A stretch of DNA of 64,000 bases from an uncultured Collinsella sp. (GCA_900546775.1 UREM01000003.1:1-64000); one strand, 5' to 3'; positions 26,246 through 35,278 are shown, numbered from the stretch's first letter. Numbers and translations are program-made. Notes: generated from the letters alone by a model not told the origin.

Positions 26246-26369
26246 CAAGATTGCGGCACCGTTTCCATTCGACAACGCAGCGTTTAACAACGCCGTATCT
26301 GGTCTACACCAGTTGCCCCTCGGCCGCATCATGAGCGCCGACAACGTTCATGCGACCAAGGGGGAGCGA

Positions 26370-27647
26370 ATGTACGATACGGGATCGACAACGTTTATGC
26401 TCATCTGCACCATGCTCGTGTTTTTAATGACACCGGGTCTGGCGTTTTTCTATGGCGGCCTGTCCAGGCGCAAAAATGTCATCAACACCATGCTTATGTG
26501 CTTTGGCGCCATTGGCCTGGTTGGTGTACTGTGGATTGTTGCTGGCTGGTCGCTGGCCTACGGCGGCGACGGTTCCAGCCCGTTTATTGGAGGCCTTGAC
26601 CAGTTGCTGTGCCTACCGGTGCTCAACCAGGTGCTGCAGGCGGCCGAGGGCAATGCCACGGACGGTGCCGTCTATCCTCAGATCATCAACATCGCCTTCC
26701 AGATGGCGTTTGCCATGATCACCGCCGCTATCGTCACGGGCAGCCTGGCAGGTCGCGTTAAGTTTGGTGTCATGACGGCTTTCCTGGGCATTTGGCTGCT
26801 CGTGGTTTACGCGCCGCTCGCCCACATGGTTTGGGGCGGCGATGGCTCCTTTATCGGCGATATCATCGGAGCGCTCGACTTTGCCGGCGGCGACGTGGTG
26901 CACATTTCGTCCGGTCTTACGGGCCTGATTCTCTGCTTAATGCTCGGCCGTCGTCGCGGCTTTGGCATGGTGAGCTATCGTCCGCATAACGTGCCGTTTG
27001 TAGCACTGGGCGCCGGCCTGCTTTGGTTTGGCTGGTTTGGATTTAACGGCGGCAGCGAGTTTAAGGCCGACGCCGTGGCGGCGCTCGCCATCCTCAACAC
27101 CGTGACGGCCAGCGCGGCGGGCATGGTCTCATGGCTTGCCGTCGAGCGCGTGCACACCGGTCGCCCCACGCTGGTGGGCGCCAGCACCGGTCTGGTCGCG
27201 GGCCTCGTGGTGGTCACGCCGGGCGCGGGCTTTGTCGAGCCGTGGGCGGCGCTGGTCATGGGCCTGATCGTCTCGCCCGTCTGCTACTTGGCTATCAGTC
27301 ATCTCAAGACCAAGTTTGGCTACGACGATGCGCTCGACGCGTTCGGTTGCCACGGTATCGGCGGTATCTTGGGCGGCGTGGTCACGGGCCTGTTCTGCGT
27401 GCCGGAGCTCTCGTGGACCGGCAAGGGCGGCCTGTTCTACACGGGCGACATGTCACTGCTCATCTCGCAAATTTTGGGCATTGTGGTGACGGTCGCCATT
27501 GTGCTGGTGCTCGACTTGGTGATCGCCGCGGTGGTCAAGGCGCTGTTCCACGGCAGCCTGCGCGTGGACGAGGCAGACGAGGCGCTGGGCCTGGATGCGA
27601 GTCAGCACGGCGAGAGCGCATACCCTTCCTTCTCGGGACTCGATTAG
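26370..27647 (+). CDS. amtB: Ammonium transporter
   Basis: 425 residues from ATG 26370 after GGGGGAG. Eleven spans are expected for Amt. The family start TFMLICTMLVFLMTPGLAFFYGG, the mid segment VWGGDGSFIGD, DFAGGDVVHISSG and the late DDALDAFGCHGIGG carrying the twin-His pore region are all present. It moves ammonium inward and is gated by P-II binding. The P-II gene lies 156 bp downstream, across palindrome D. Confidence 0.95.
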   Translation: MYDTGSTTFMLICTMLVFLMTPGLAFFYGGLSRRKNVINTMLMCFGAIGLVGVLWIVAGWSLAYGGDGSSPFIGGLDQLLCLPVLNQVLQAAEGNATDGAVYPQIINIAFQMAFAMITAAIVTGSLAGRVKFGVMTAFLGIWLLVVYAPLAHMVWGGDGSFIGDIIGALDFAGGDVVHISSGLTGLILCLMLGRRRGFGMVSYRPHNVPFVALGAGLLWFGWFGFNGGSEFKADAVAALAILNTVTASAAGMVSWLAVERVHTGRPTLVGASTGLVAGLVVVTPGAGFVEPWAALVMGLIVSPVCYLAISHLKTKFGYDDALDAFGCHGIGGILGGVVTGLFCVPELSWTGKGGLFYTGDMSLLISQILGIVVTVAIVLVLDLVIAAVVKALFHGSLRVDEADEALGLDASQHGESAYPSFSGLD

Positions 27648-27648
27648 C

Positions 27649-27758
27649 GGCACGGCTTTCCCAGGCACCCGACCTTGCCCCTCAAACCGTCGCTTGCGTA
27701 CCGAAGTACGCGGCGCTCCTCTTTCGGGGCAATCTCGGGCACCTGGAAAACCCGTGCC
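27649..27758. repeat. Composite palindrome D between amtB and the P-II gene
   Basis: The 33-base arms (27649-27681 and 27726-27758; left starts GGCACGGCTTTCCCAGG) pair with about five mismatches, starting one base after the amtB stop. The core hairpin is GCGTAC-CGAA-GTACGC. Its place inside the operon suggests attenuation, RNA processing or mRNA-end protection between the two genes. Confidence 0.75.
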
Positions 27759-27803
27759 ATGTGAAGGTAAATCAATTTCTTTTGTTGAAGAGAGGAATTC
27801 ACT

Positions 27804-28142
27804 ATGAAGAAAATTACGGCGATCGTTCGTGCTGAGAAGCTTGAGGTTCTCAAAGACGCGCTGTTTGCTGCTGATGTTCGCGGCATGACCATCAACCAGG
27901 TGCAGGGCTGCGGCGCACAACACGGCTGGAAGGAATACGTGCGCGGCAACGAGTTGCTCGTCAACACGATCCCTAAGGTGCAGTTCACCCTCATCTGCTC
28001 TGATGAGCACGTTGACGGCATTGTCGAGATTATCTGCAACGCCGCTCGCACCGGTGCCGTTGGAGACGGCAAGATTTGGGTCGAGCCGGTCGAGGAGGTC
28101 ATCCGCATTCGCACCGGCGAGCACGGCCCCGCCGCGGTGTAG
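27804..28142 (+). CDS. P-II family nitrogen regulator with atypical T-loop
   Basis: 112 residues, P-II size. The start MKKITAIVRAEKLEVLKDAL and the C-terminal GDGKIWVEPVEEVIRIRTGE are typical. The T-loop region (36-57) reads GAQHGWKEYVRGNELLVNTIPKV; position 51, the uridylylated Tyr of enteric GlnB/GlnK, is Leu here, so UMP modification at that site is not possible. Next to amtB it should be GlnK-like, blocking the channel when nitrogen is plentiful, with control by 2-oxoglutarate and ATP/ADP alone. Confidence 0.9.
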   Translation: MKKITAIVRAEKLEVLKDALFAADVRGMTINQVQGCGAQHGWKEYVRGNELLVNTIPKVQFTLICSDEHVDGIVEIICNAARTGAVGDGKIWVEPVEEVIRIRTGEHGPAAV

Positions 28143-28159
28143 AGTTGCCTTTCGCCTGA

Positions 28160-28192
28160 TGGGCGCGCCTCCCTTGGGACGCGCCCATTCTC
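28160..28192 (+). terminator. Terminator of the amtB/P-II operon
   Basis: TGGGCGCG / CGCGCCCA stem with a 12-base loop, followed by a short T-rich stretch. Confidence 0.75.
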
Positions 28193-28229
28193 GTCTACAA
28201 TATCGTGCAGACGAAGGAGAGGCACGCCC

Positions 28230-29087
28230 ATGATCAAGATGTTTGCGAGTGACTTAGACGGAACGCTGCTGAACGCCCTGCACGAGGCAGATGGGACTAT
28301 CCGCCGTGCCATTCGCGAGCTGACCGAGGCTGGCCTGCATGTGGTTCCCGCGACCGGACGCTCGACGCTGCCGATCGGCGAGCATGGCTTTACGGGCCTG
28401 GCGCTTGACGCCTGCTGCTCCAACGGGTCCATCGTGCGCGACAGCCATGGCGAGGTGCTCAAGACCTGGACCATCGACCCGCAGATCACCGAGGAGCTGC
28501 TCAAGGAGTTTCCGGATATCTGCTTTGACTGCTCCACGCCCGACGGCATGTTCTCGAGCGGATCGTTCGAGATGCATCAGGCGGGCTTTAAAAAGGACAG
28601 CCCTATCAAGCGTATCGTGATGCGTGGCATGCGTGCGCGTGGCGGGTATCACGAGGAGCAGTATTTCGACCAGTCGATCGGTGACATCCTGCGCCACGAT
28701 GTGTGCAAGATCAACTGTCGCGTGACCTCGCCCGAGCTGGAGCGCGACCTTAAGGCGTATCTTGCCGAGCGATCGGACCGCGTGGTCAACGCGCCGTTCG
28801 ATCCGGTGATGTTCGAGATCACGGACGTGGCGTGCAACAAGGGCGAGAGTGTGGCCTGGCTGGCAGGCTACTACGGCATTGCCGAGGATGAGGTCGCGGT
28901 CTACGGCGACGGCGGCAACGACATCGCCATGCTCAAGCGCTTCCGTCACAGCTACGCGACCAAAAACGCTAGCGATGCAGCTAAGGCCGCCGCGAGCGCG
29001 ACCATCGGCAGCTGCATGGCCCACGCCGTCCCCAAACACATGCTCGCCACCATGCACAAGCAAAACTCCCGCACTGTCATCGAATAA
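28230..29087 (+). CDS. Cof-type HAD-superfamily phosphatase
   Basis: 285 residues after GAAGGAG. HAD motif I is ASDLDGTLL (nucleophile Asp), motif II lies near VPATGR, and motif IV is YGDGGNDIAML. The layout (a large C2 cap and a GDGxND tail) is the Cof/YbjI class that dephosphorylates sugar phosphates or cofactors. Substrate unknown. Repeat R9 starts directly after the stop codon. Confidence 0.88.
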   Translation: MIKMFASDLDGTLLNALHEADGTIRRAIRELTEAGLHVVPATGRSTLPIGEHGFTGLALDACCSNGSIVRDSHGEVLKTWTIDPQITEELLKEFPDICFDCSTPDGMFSSGSFEMHQAGFKKDSPIKRIVMRGMRARGGYHEEQYFDQSIGDILRHDVCKINCRVTSPELERDLKAYLAERSDRVVNAPFDPVMFEITDVACNKGESVAWLAGYYGIAEDEVAVYGDGGNDIAMLKRFRHSYATKNASDAAKAAASATIGSCMAHAVPKHMLATMHKQNSRTVIE

Positions 29088-29116
29088 TGTGACAAAGGGA
29101 CTGCCCCTTTGTCACA
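29088..29116. repeat. Palindromic repeat R9 (GGGACTGCCCC core)
   Basis: TGTGACAAAGG / CCTTTGTCACA arms around GACTGCC, immediately after the HAD stop. A degenerate relative (R10) lies at 29525-29551 before the TetR gene. Confidence 0.75.
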
Positions 29117-29131
29117 GGTGACGCTGGTCTC

Positions 29132-29160
29132 TTGAAATACGAACAAACATTCGCATATCT
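29132..29160 (+). promoter_or_regulatory. Promoter with SOS-box-like palindrome
   Basis: TTGAAA (29132-29137) and, 17 bp on, ATATCT as a weak -10 bracket the palindrome CGAACAAACATTCG (29140-29153), one mismatch from the Gram-positive LexA half-sites CGAAC/GTTCG. It lies about 90 bp upstream of the small peptide ORF at 29244. Confidence 0.4.
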
Positions 29161-29243
29161 AACTGCGCTTTGATAGAATTGATGCTGTTGGCGGCAGTTC
29201 CATGTGCCGGGCAGCGCCCTCCATCTGATGGGAGGTGATGCCC

Positions 29244-29369
29244 ATGACCGACTTGATTGATTTCGTGAGACTTCTGACCGCTCTGGTCTCGTTCTTCACG
29301 GCGCTTGTCGGCCTTTCCGAGGCACTCAAGCAGCGTTCGAAGCGCAACAGAAGGGGTCGCCGCCGCTAA
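29244..29369 (+). CDS. 41-residue hydrophobic peptide, possible type I toxin
   Basis: ATG 29244 (ATG 29238 is also in frame) after GGAGGTGATG. The peptide has one hydrophobic stretch (about residues 8-24, FVRLLTALVSFFTALVG) and a very basic tail ending RNRRGRRR. CCCTCC lies seven bases before GGGAGG and can pair with it, hiding the ribosome site. With an SOS-like box in front, the plan matches TisB-type membrane toxins. A hairpin near 29397-29428 follows. I see no clear antisense promoter. Low certainty on function, fair certainty that it is expressed. Confidence 0.5.
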   Translation: MTDLIDFVRLLTALVSFFTALVGLSEALKQRSKRNRRGRRR

Positions 29370-29524
29370 GGCGTTGACCCCCTAATGCAAACAACGGCGC
29401 TGCCCAGCTAGCTACAACTTGGGCTGCCGTCGACACTATTCTACCCACGAATGCCATTTCGGACAATCGGTAATGCCGATTCAAAAGGTGGGCACAATCG
29501 ACACGACCCAGGCGGTCGCTGAAC

Positions 29525-29551
29525 GTGACAAGGGAACTGCCCCTTCGCCAC
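29525..29551. repeat. Degenerate palindromic repeat R10
   Basis: GTGACAAGGGAACTGCCCC and a partial CTTCGCCAC right arm, a decayed relative of R9, upstream of the TetR-type gene. Confidence 0.45.
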
Positions 29552-29644
29552 ATCCAAAATATTGCCTTTACGTGTTGATGCACACGGTGTGCAATAATAC
29601 TCGCACTGTGCAATAGCGCACAGGCTGAGTAACAAGGAGGACGC

Positions 29645-30355
29645 TTGTCCCAGCTCGAGAAATGCGATCGCCGGTCCCTTCGCTCACAGCGTGCTCTTCG
29701 CCAGGCACTTGCTAGCGAGCTTGCCGAAAGCGGCGACCTTTCGCGCATTAATGTCGCGTCGCTCACCGAGCGCGCCGGTCTTACGCGTCGTACGTTCTAT
29801 TCGCACTACCGCGATATCCCTGACTTTATCAATCAAATCGAGGACGGCTTGCTGGCCGAGATCCGTGAGCGCATTGAGCTCATCACCGCAGCTCATCTGC
29901 CCGATCTTTACCGTAACATTGACGAGCTCGAGCCGGCGCCCGGTTCGGTTGAGCTGCTGCGTTATCTTGCGGCCAACCGCGACTTAATCGGTGCGCTGCT
30001 GGGTCCGGGCGGCGACCAGGCCTTCATTAAAAGGATTATCGACACCGCACGTGAGGCCGTGGCGCCGCGTGCGCAGACGGGCATTTTGGGCCTGGCGCTG
30101 GGCACGTTCTTTGACTACTACGTCACCTACGTCGTGAGTGCCGAGGTCGGCCTGATTCAGCGCTGGTTTGAGCGTGGGCTCACCGAATCGCCCGAGACCA
30201 TAGCGCGCATCATGACGGTTATCGCCTTTGTGCGCCCCGGCGACCTGTATGGCCAACCCATCGATATCAACGTGCCGGAATACGGCATGAAGCTATTGAA
30301 TCTGCAGCTCGAGGACGCGGTCGACACCGCCGCAACCGTCGAGTCCAACAACTAA
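29645..30355 (+). CDS. TetR/AcrR family transcriptional regulator
   Basis: 236 residues from TTG 29645, chosen because AAGGAGGACGC precedes it. The HTH at about residues 25-60 reads INVASLTERAGLTRRTFYSHYRD, typical of TetR. The remainder is the ligand-binding helical domain. It lies 11 bp upstream of the 1596-residue activase gene, so they are co-transcribed and it may regulate that operon, perhaps by an acyl-CoA-type ligand. Confidence 0.85.
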   Translation: MSQLEKCDRRSLRSQRALRQALASELAESGDLSRINVASLTERAGLTRRTFYSHYRDIPDFINQIEDGLLAEIRERIELITAAHLPDLYRNIDELEPAPGSVELLRYLAANRDLIGALLGPGGDQAFIKRIIDTAREAVAPRAQTGILGLALGTFFDYYVTYVVSAEVGLIQRWFERGLTESPETIARIMTVIAFVRPGDLYGQPIDINVPEYGMKLLNLQLEDAVDTAATVESNN

Positions 30356-30366
30356 GAGGAGAGACA

Positions 30367-33300
30367 ATGAGCAAACTCGTCGAGGGCATTAAGGACCGCA
30401 TGGTCGCTGCCGCACGCGAGGCCGCGCCCGCCGTGGTGGACGCCGCGCAGAAGGCCGCGACTGCCGCTGCCGAGAAGGTTGCCGAGGCTGTTGCCGAGGC
30501 CAAGAATGCGGCGGGAGAGACGCTTGCCGCCGACGCAACCACGCCCAACGTTGCCGAGTCCGTAACCGCCACCGCCGCCCACGCCCCCGAAGGCGCAATC
30601 TTCAACCCCGAGGCCGCCCGCGGCAACCTGCACCTGGGGATCGACGTGGGTTCCACCACCGTCAAGCTCGCCGTGCTCAACGACGACAACCAGATCGTCT
30701 ACGCCAAGTACCAGCGCCACCACACCGACGTCCGTGCTTGCGCCCGCGACCTGTTCGAGGGCGCTGCGACCGTGCTGCCGACGGCCCAGATGACCTGCGC
30801 CATTACCGGCTCGGGCGGCCTGCTGCTGTCCCAGTGGCTCGACCTGGAGTTTGTCCAGGAGGTCATCGCCAGCAAGCGCGCCGTCGAGACTCTCATCCCG
30901 GCCACCGATGTCGCCATCGAGCTGGGCGGCGAGGACGCCAAGATCATCTACTTTGACAACGGCATCGAGCAGCGCATGAACGGCACCTGCGCCGGTGGCA
31001 CGGGCGCCTTCATCGATCAGATGGCAACCCTGCTGCATACCGATGCCAGCGGCCTCAACGAGCTCGCGGCCAACGCCACCACCATCTATCCCATCGCCAG
31101 CCGTTGCGGCGTATTTGCCAAGACCGACGTGCAGCCGCTGCTCAACGAGGGTGCCCGTCCCGAGGACGTGGCCGCCTCCATCTTCCAGGCTGTCGTGACC
31201 CAGACCATCTCGGGCCTGGCGTGCGGCCGTCCCATCCGTGGCAACGTCGCCTTCCTGGGCGGCCCGCTGCAGTACCTCTCCGAGCTGCGCCACCGCTTCT
31301 ACCTCACGCTCAACCTGGACGAGGAGCACCGTATCGTGCCCCAAAACGCCCACCTGTTTGTGGCGAGCGGCGCTGCCATGGCGCACGAGTCCAACAAGCT
31401 CAGCACGTTCCCACAGCTCATCGAGGCCATCGATGCCCTGGGCGACACGCAGGGTGCCGAGGTCGAGCGCCTGGATCCGCTCTTTGCCACCGACGAGGAC
31501 TTTGCCGAGTTCAAGGGTCGCCACGACACCGAGGTCGTCCCCAAGGGCAAGCTCGACGGCTACACCGGCCGCGTGTTCATCGGCATCGACGCCGGTTCCA
31601 CCACCATGAAGGCCGCACTCGTGGGCGAGGACGGTCAGCTGCTGCACACCTGGTACGGCAACAACAACGGCGACATCCTGGGCACGGCCAAGGTCATCAT
31701 GGCCGATTTCTACAACCACATCCCCGCGGGCTGCACCATCGGCCACGTGACCACCACGGGCTACGGCGAGGCGCTGCTCATCGAGGCTCTCAAGGCCGAC
31801 TCCGGCGAGATCGAGACCGTCGCGCACCTGCGCGGCGCCAAGGCGTTCCTGCCCGGCGTCGAGTTTATTCTGGACATTGGCGGCCAGGACATGAAGTGCC
31901 TGCGCGTCAAGGACGGCGTCATCGAGCACATCATGCTCAACGAGGCCTGCTCGTCGGGCTGCGGCAGCTTTATCGAGAGCTTTGCCGTCTCTATGAACAT
32001 GGATGTGCGCGCGTTCGCCGACGCCGCCATCCATGCCAAGGCCCCCGTCGACCTGGGCAGCCGCTGCACGGTCTTTATGAACTCGCGCGTCAAGCAGGCG
32101 CAAAAAGAAGGCGCCACGGTGGGCGACATCGCGGCCGGCCTGTCCTATTCTGTCATCAAGAATGCCCTGTTCAAGGTCATTAAGCTGCGCGACCCCAAGG
32201 AGATCGGCAGTCAGGTGATCGTCCAGGGTGGCACCTTTATGTCCGATGCCACGCTGCGCGCGTTTGAGCAGCTCACCGGCGTGCATGCCGTGCGCCCCGA
32301 CATCGCCGGCTGCATGGGCGCCTACGGTGCGGCCCTGCTCGCCCGCGATCGCGCCGGTGCCGACGGCACCTCGACCATCCTTTCGGCCGAGGACATCGCG
32401 CACCTCACCGTGACGCAAAAGCACGTCCGCTGCGGCCGTTGCTCCAACAACTGCCAGCTTACCGTCAACGACTTTGGCGGCGGCAGACGCTTTATCACCG
32501 GCAACCGCTGCGAGAAGGGCGCCGGCCACAAAAAGCAGAAGACCGAGGCCCCCAACCTCTTCAAAAAGAAAAACGAGCTGCTCTTTAACCGCGAGGTGCT
32601 GAGCCCCGACGAGGCCCCGCGCGGCACCGTGGGTATCCCGCGCGCGCTCAACATGTACGAGAACTACCCCTTCTGGCACGCGTTCTTTACGCGCCTGGGC
32701 TTTAGCGTGCAGCTGTCCGACCAGTCGAGCAAGAAGACCTACCAGGCGGGCATCGAGTCCATGCCGTCCGAGAGCGTGTGCTATCCGGCCAAGATGAGCC
32801 ACGGCCATGTGATGAACCTTATCGACCGCGATGTCGACTTCATTTGGATGCCGTGCGTGCGCTGGGAGCGCAAGGAGGATCCGACCGCCGGCAACTGTTA
32901 CAACTGCCCCATCGTCATGAGCTACCCCACGGCGTTGGCGCTCAATATCGATGAGATCCGCGAGCAGAACATCGAGTTCCTGTACCCGTTTGTGCCCTAT
33001 CATGACAAGACCGAGCTCAAGCGCCGCCTGTACCAGGTGCTCGCCGTCGACCGTGTGGCCGATGCGCAAGCCGGTCGCGGTCGCGTGCGTGGCCCCAAGA
33101 TCACACGCTCCGAGATCGATGCCGCCGTCAATGCCGCCTACGAGGCCGACGCACGTTTCCACGAGGACATCCAGACCATGGGCGAGGAGGCCCTTAAGTG
33201 GGTCGAGGACCACGGCGGTCACGGCATCGTGCTCGCCGGTCGTCCCTACCATAACGACCCCGAGATCAACCACGCCCTGCCCGAGCTTATCTCGAGCTTT

Positions 33301-35157
33301 GGCTTTGCGGTCTTTACCGAGGATTCGCTTGCGCATCTGGTGAAGCCCGAGCGCCCGATCCGCGTCGTCGACCAGTGGATGTACCACAGCCGCCTGTACG
33401 CCGTCGCCCGCTTTGTGACCATGCGCAACGACCTGGACCTAATCCAGCTCAATTCCTTCGGCTGCGGCCTGGACGCTCTGACCACCGATCAGGTGCAGGA
33501 GATCCTGGAGGCCAGCGGCAAGATTTACACCGTGCTCAAGATCGACGAGGTTTCGAACCTGGGTGCCGCGCGCATCCGCATCCGCTCGCTCATGGCCGCG
33601 CTTAAGGACCAGGAGGCCGAGCGCTTGGCCGAGGCCACGGCCGCGGGCGAGGCTTACGAGCAGGGCGATGCCGCGCCGGTGGCGCCCTCCACGGATGCCC
33701 CCGCGTTCGCGAGCCGCAAGTACACGTTTGAGGCTCAGCGCGAGAGTGCTTCGACCGCATGGCCGAAGGTGCCCTTTACCGAGCAGATGCGCGACGAGGG
33801 CTACACCATCCTGTGCCCGCAGATGGCGCCGATCCACTTTGACCTGGTCAAAGAGGTGTTCCGCGGTGCCGGCTACAACTTGGAGCTGCTGCCCTCGACC
33901 GATCACGACGCCGTCGAGGCCGGCCTGCGCTATGTGAACAATGACATCTGCTATCCGTCGATCCTGGTGACGGGCCAGATCATGGAGGCCATCGAGAGCG
34001 GTCGGTACGACCTGTCCAAGACGGCCGTGGTCATCAGTCAGACCGGCGGCGGCTGCCGTGCTACCAACTACATCGCGCTCATTCGCAAAGCCCTGCGCGA
34101 GAGCGGCCACCCCGAGATCCCCGTGATCTCGCTTTCGGCTGTGGCGCTCGGCGAGGACAACCCCGGCTTTAAGATTACGCCGGCGCTGCTTAAGCAGGCA
34201 GTCTACGCGGTGCTCTTTGGTGACGTGATGATGCAGATGCTCTACCGATGCCGCCCGTACGAGGCCACGCCCGGTGCCGCCAACGCGCTCTACGAGGAGT
34301 ACATGGCGCGTGCCCGCAAGCTGGCGCCCAAGTTTAACCGCCACAACTACACCAAGCTGTGCCGCGAGGCCATCCGCGCGTTCGACACCATGCCGCTCGT
34401 GGGCGAGGGCACCAAGCCGCGCGTGGGCGTGGTCGGTGAGATCTTGGTCAAGTTCCATCCCACGGCTAACAACCACGTGGTCGATGTCATTGAGCGCGAG
34501 GGCTGCGAGGCCGTGGTGCCGGGCCTGCTCGACTTCTTCCTCTACTCCATGAGCAACGCCGAGCTGCAGAAGGACGAGTTGGGAAGCTCTGCCACTACGC
34601 GCGCGGGCATGCAAGCGCTTATTAAGCTCGTGGACTGGATGCGCACGCCGGTGGAGGAGATGCTCGAGAAGTCTCGCCGCTTCGAGGCGCCCGAGCGCAT
34701 CGGTACCATGGCCGACAAGGCCCGCACGGTGCTTTCGGTGTGCAACAACATGGGCGAGGGCTGGCTGCTCACGGCCGAGATGCTCGACCTGATTGATCAC
34801 GGCGCGCCCAACATCATCTGCACGCAGCCCTTCGCGTGCCTGCCCAATCACGTGGTGGGCAAGGCCGTGATCAAGGAGTTGCGCCGCCAGCATCCCGAGA
34901 GCAACATCGTCGCGGTGGACTACGACCCCGGCGCGTCCGAGGTCAACCAGCTCAACCGTATTAAGCTCATGATCAGCGTGGCCAAGGAAAACATGCGCGC
35001 CGGTAAGGGCTTTAAGCTCGAGAAGGTAGCGCCGCTCGCGATGGACGAGGTCACCGGCCAGATGCGTGCCCATGATGGCTGCGTGAGCTGTGGCTTGGCC
35101 GACGAGAGTGCCGTGGCGTCGGTCGCTGAGCGCCTGGGGCGTGGCATTAAGAAGTAA
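30367..35157 (+). CDS. Giant acyl-CoA dehydratase activase-related protein (two ASKHA domains + DUF2229/HgdB-like part)
   Basis: 1596 residues. An Ala-rich head (1-75) precedes the first ASKHA activase domain (about 80-340, LGIDVGSTTVKLAVL) and the second (about 402-665, FIGIDAGSTTMKAALV). A Cys-rich segment CGRCSNNC follows near 685, then a DUF2229 region, and a C-terminal part resembling the cluster-binding dehydratase subunit (about 1130-1590). Such fused proteins are thought to inject electrons, driven by ATP, to reduce a partner. Cys in the second half (e.g. NEACSSGCGSF) may bind [4Fe-4S]. The partner and substrate are unknown. The next gene is a 3-hydroxyacyl-CoA dehydrogenase. Confidence 0.88.
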   Translation: MSKLVEGIKDRMVAAAREAAPAVVDAAQKAATAAAEKVAEAVAEAKNAAGETLAADATTPNVAESVTATAAHAPEGAIFNPEAARGNLHLGIDVGSTTVKLAVLNDDNQIVYAKYQRHHTDVRACARDLFEGAATVLPTAQMTCAITGSGGLLLSQWLDLEFVQEVIASKRAVETLIPATDVAIELGGEDAKIIYFDNGIEQRMNGTCAGGTGAFIDQMATLLHTDASGLNELAANATTIYPIASRCGVFAKTDVQPLLNEGARPEDVAASIFQAVVTQTISGLACGRPIRGNVAFLGGPLQYLSELRHRFYLTLNLDEEHRIVPQNAHLFVASGAAMAHESNKLSTFPQLIEAIDALGDTQGAEVERLDPLFATDEDFAEFKGRHDTEVVPKGKLDGYTGRVFIGIDAGSTTMKAALVGEDGQLLHTWYGNNNGDILGTAKVIMADFYNHIPAGCTIGHVTTTGYGEALLIEALKADSGEIETVAHLRGAKAFLPGVEFILDIGGQDMKCLRVKDGVIEHIMLNEACSSGCGSFIESFAVSMNMDVRAFADAAIHAKAPVDLGSRCTVFMNSRVKQAQKEGATVGDIAAGLSYSVIKNALFKVIKLRDPKEIGSQVIVQGGTFMSDATLRAFEQLTGVHAVRPDIAGCMGAYGAALLARDRAGADGTSTILSAEDIAHLTVTQKHVRCGRCSNNCQLTVNDFGGGRRFITGNRCEKGAGHKKQKTEAPNLFKKKNELLFNREVLSPDEAPRGTVGIPRALNMYENYPFWHAFFTRLGFSVQLSDQSSKKTYQAGIESMPSESVCYPAKMSHGHVMNLIDRDVDFIWMPCVRWERKEDPTAGNCYNCPIVMSYPTALALNIDEIREQNIEFLYPFVPYHDKTELKRRLYQVLAVDRVADAQAGRGRVRGPKITRSEIDAAVNAAYEADARFHEDIQTMGEEALKWVEDHGGHGIVLAGRPYHNDPEINHALPELISSFGFAVFTEDSLAHLVKPERPIRVVDQWMYHSRLYAVARFVTMRNDLDLIQLNSFGCGLDALTTDQVQEILEASGKIYTVLKIDEVSNLGAARIRIRSLMAALKDQEAERLAEATAAGEAYEQGDAAPVAPSTDAPAFASRKYTFEAQRESASTAWPKVPFTEQMRDEGYTILCPQMAPIHFDLVKEVFRGAGYNLELLPSTDHDAVEAGLRYVNNDICYPSILVTGQIMEAIESGRYDLSKTAVVISQTGGGCRATNYIALIRKALRESGHPEIPVISLSAVALGEDNPGFKITPALLKQAVYAVLFGDVMMQMLYRCRPYEATPGAANALYEEYMARARKLAPKFNRHNYTKLCREAIRAFDTMPLVGEGTKPRVGVVGEILVKFHPTANNHVVDVIEREGCEAVVPGLLDFFLYSMSNAELQKDELGSSATTRAGMQALIKLVDWMRTPVEEMLEKSRRFEAPERIGTMADKARTVLSVCNNMGEGWLLTAEMLDLIDHGAPNIICTQPFACLPNHVVGKAVIKELRRQHPESNIVAVDYDPGASEVNQLNRIKLMISVAKENMRAGKGFKLEKVAPLAMDEVTGQMRAHDGCVSCGLADESAVASVAERLGRGIKK

Positions 35158-35185
35158 CTGGCCTGCTATGGGCTAGATATGGGAC

Positions 35186-35222
35186 AAGCGGGTGGTAGCC
35201 GTACCGGTTACCACCCGCTTTT
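35186..35222 (+). terminator. Terminator of the activase operon
   Basis: AAGCGGGTGGTA / TACCACCCGCTT stem followed by TT, 28 bp after the stop codon. Confidence 0.85.
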
Positions 35223-35278
35223 GCTGGACATATGTTGCGTAAATAGCGTTGCAGGCGCCTTCAGCAGACTCGGATTTC

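Noticed and set aside
30352-33387. 1011-residue open frame on the minus strand opposite the giant activase
   Set aside because: It is the antisense shadow of a well-supported gene; high GC with strong codon bias gives long open frames on the other strand, and it has no family features.
33439-35073. 544-residue minus-strand frame
   Set aside because: Antisense shadow of the second half of the activase gene; no ribosome site or domains.
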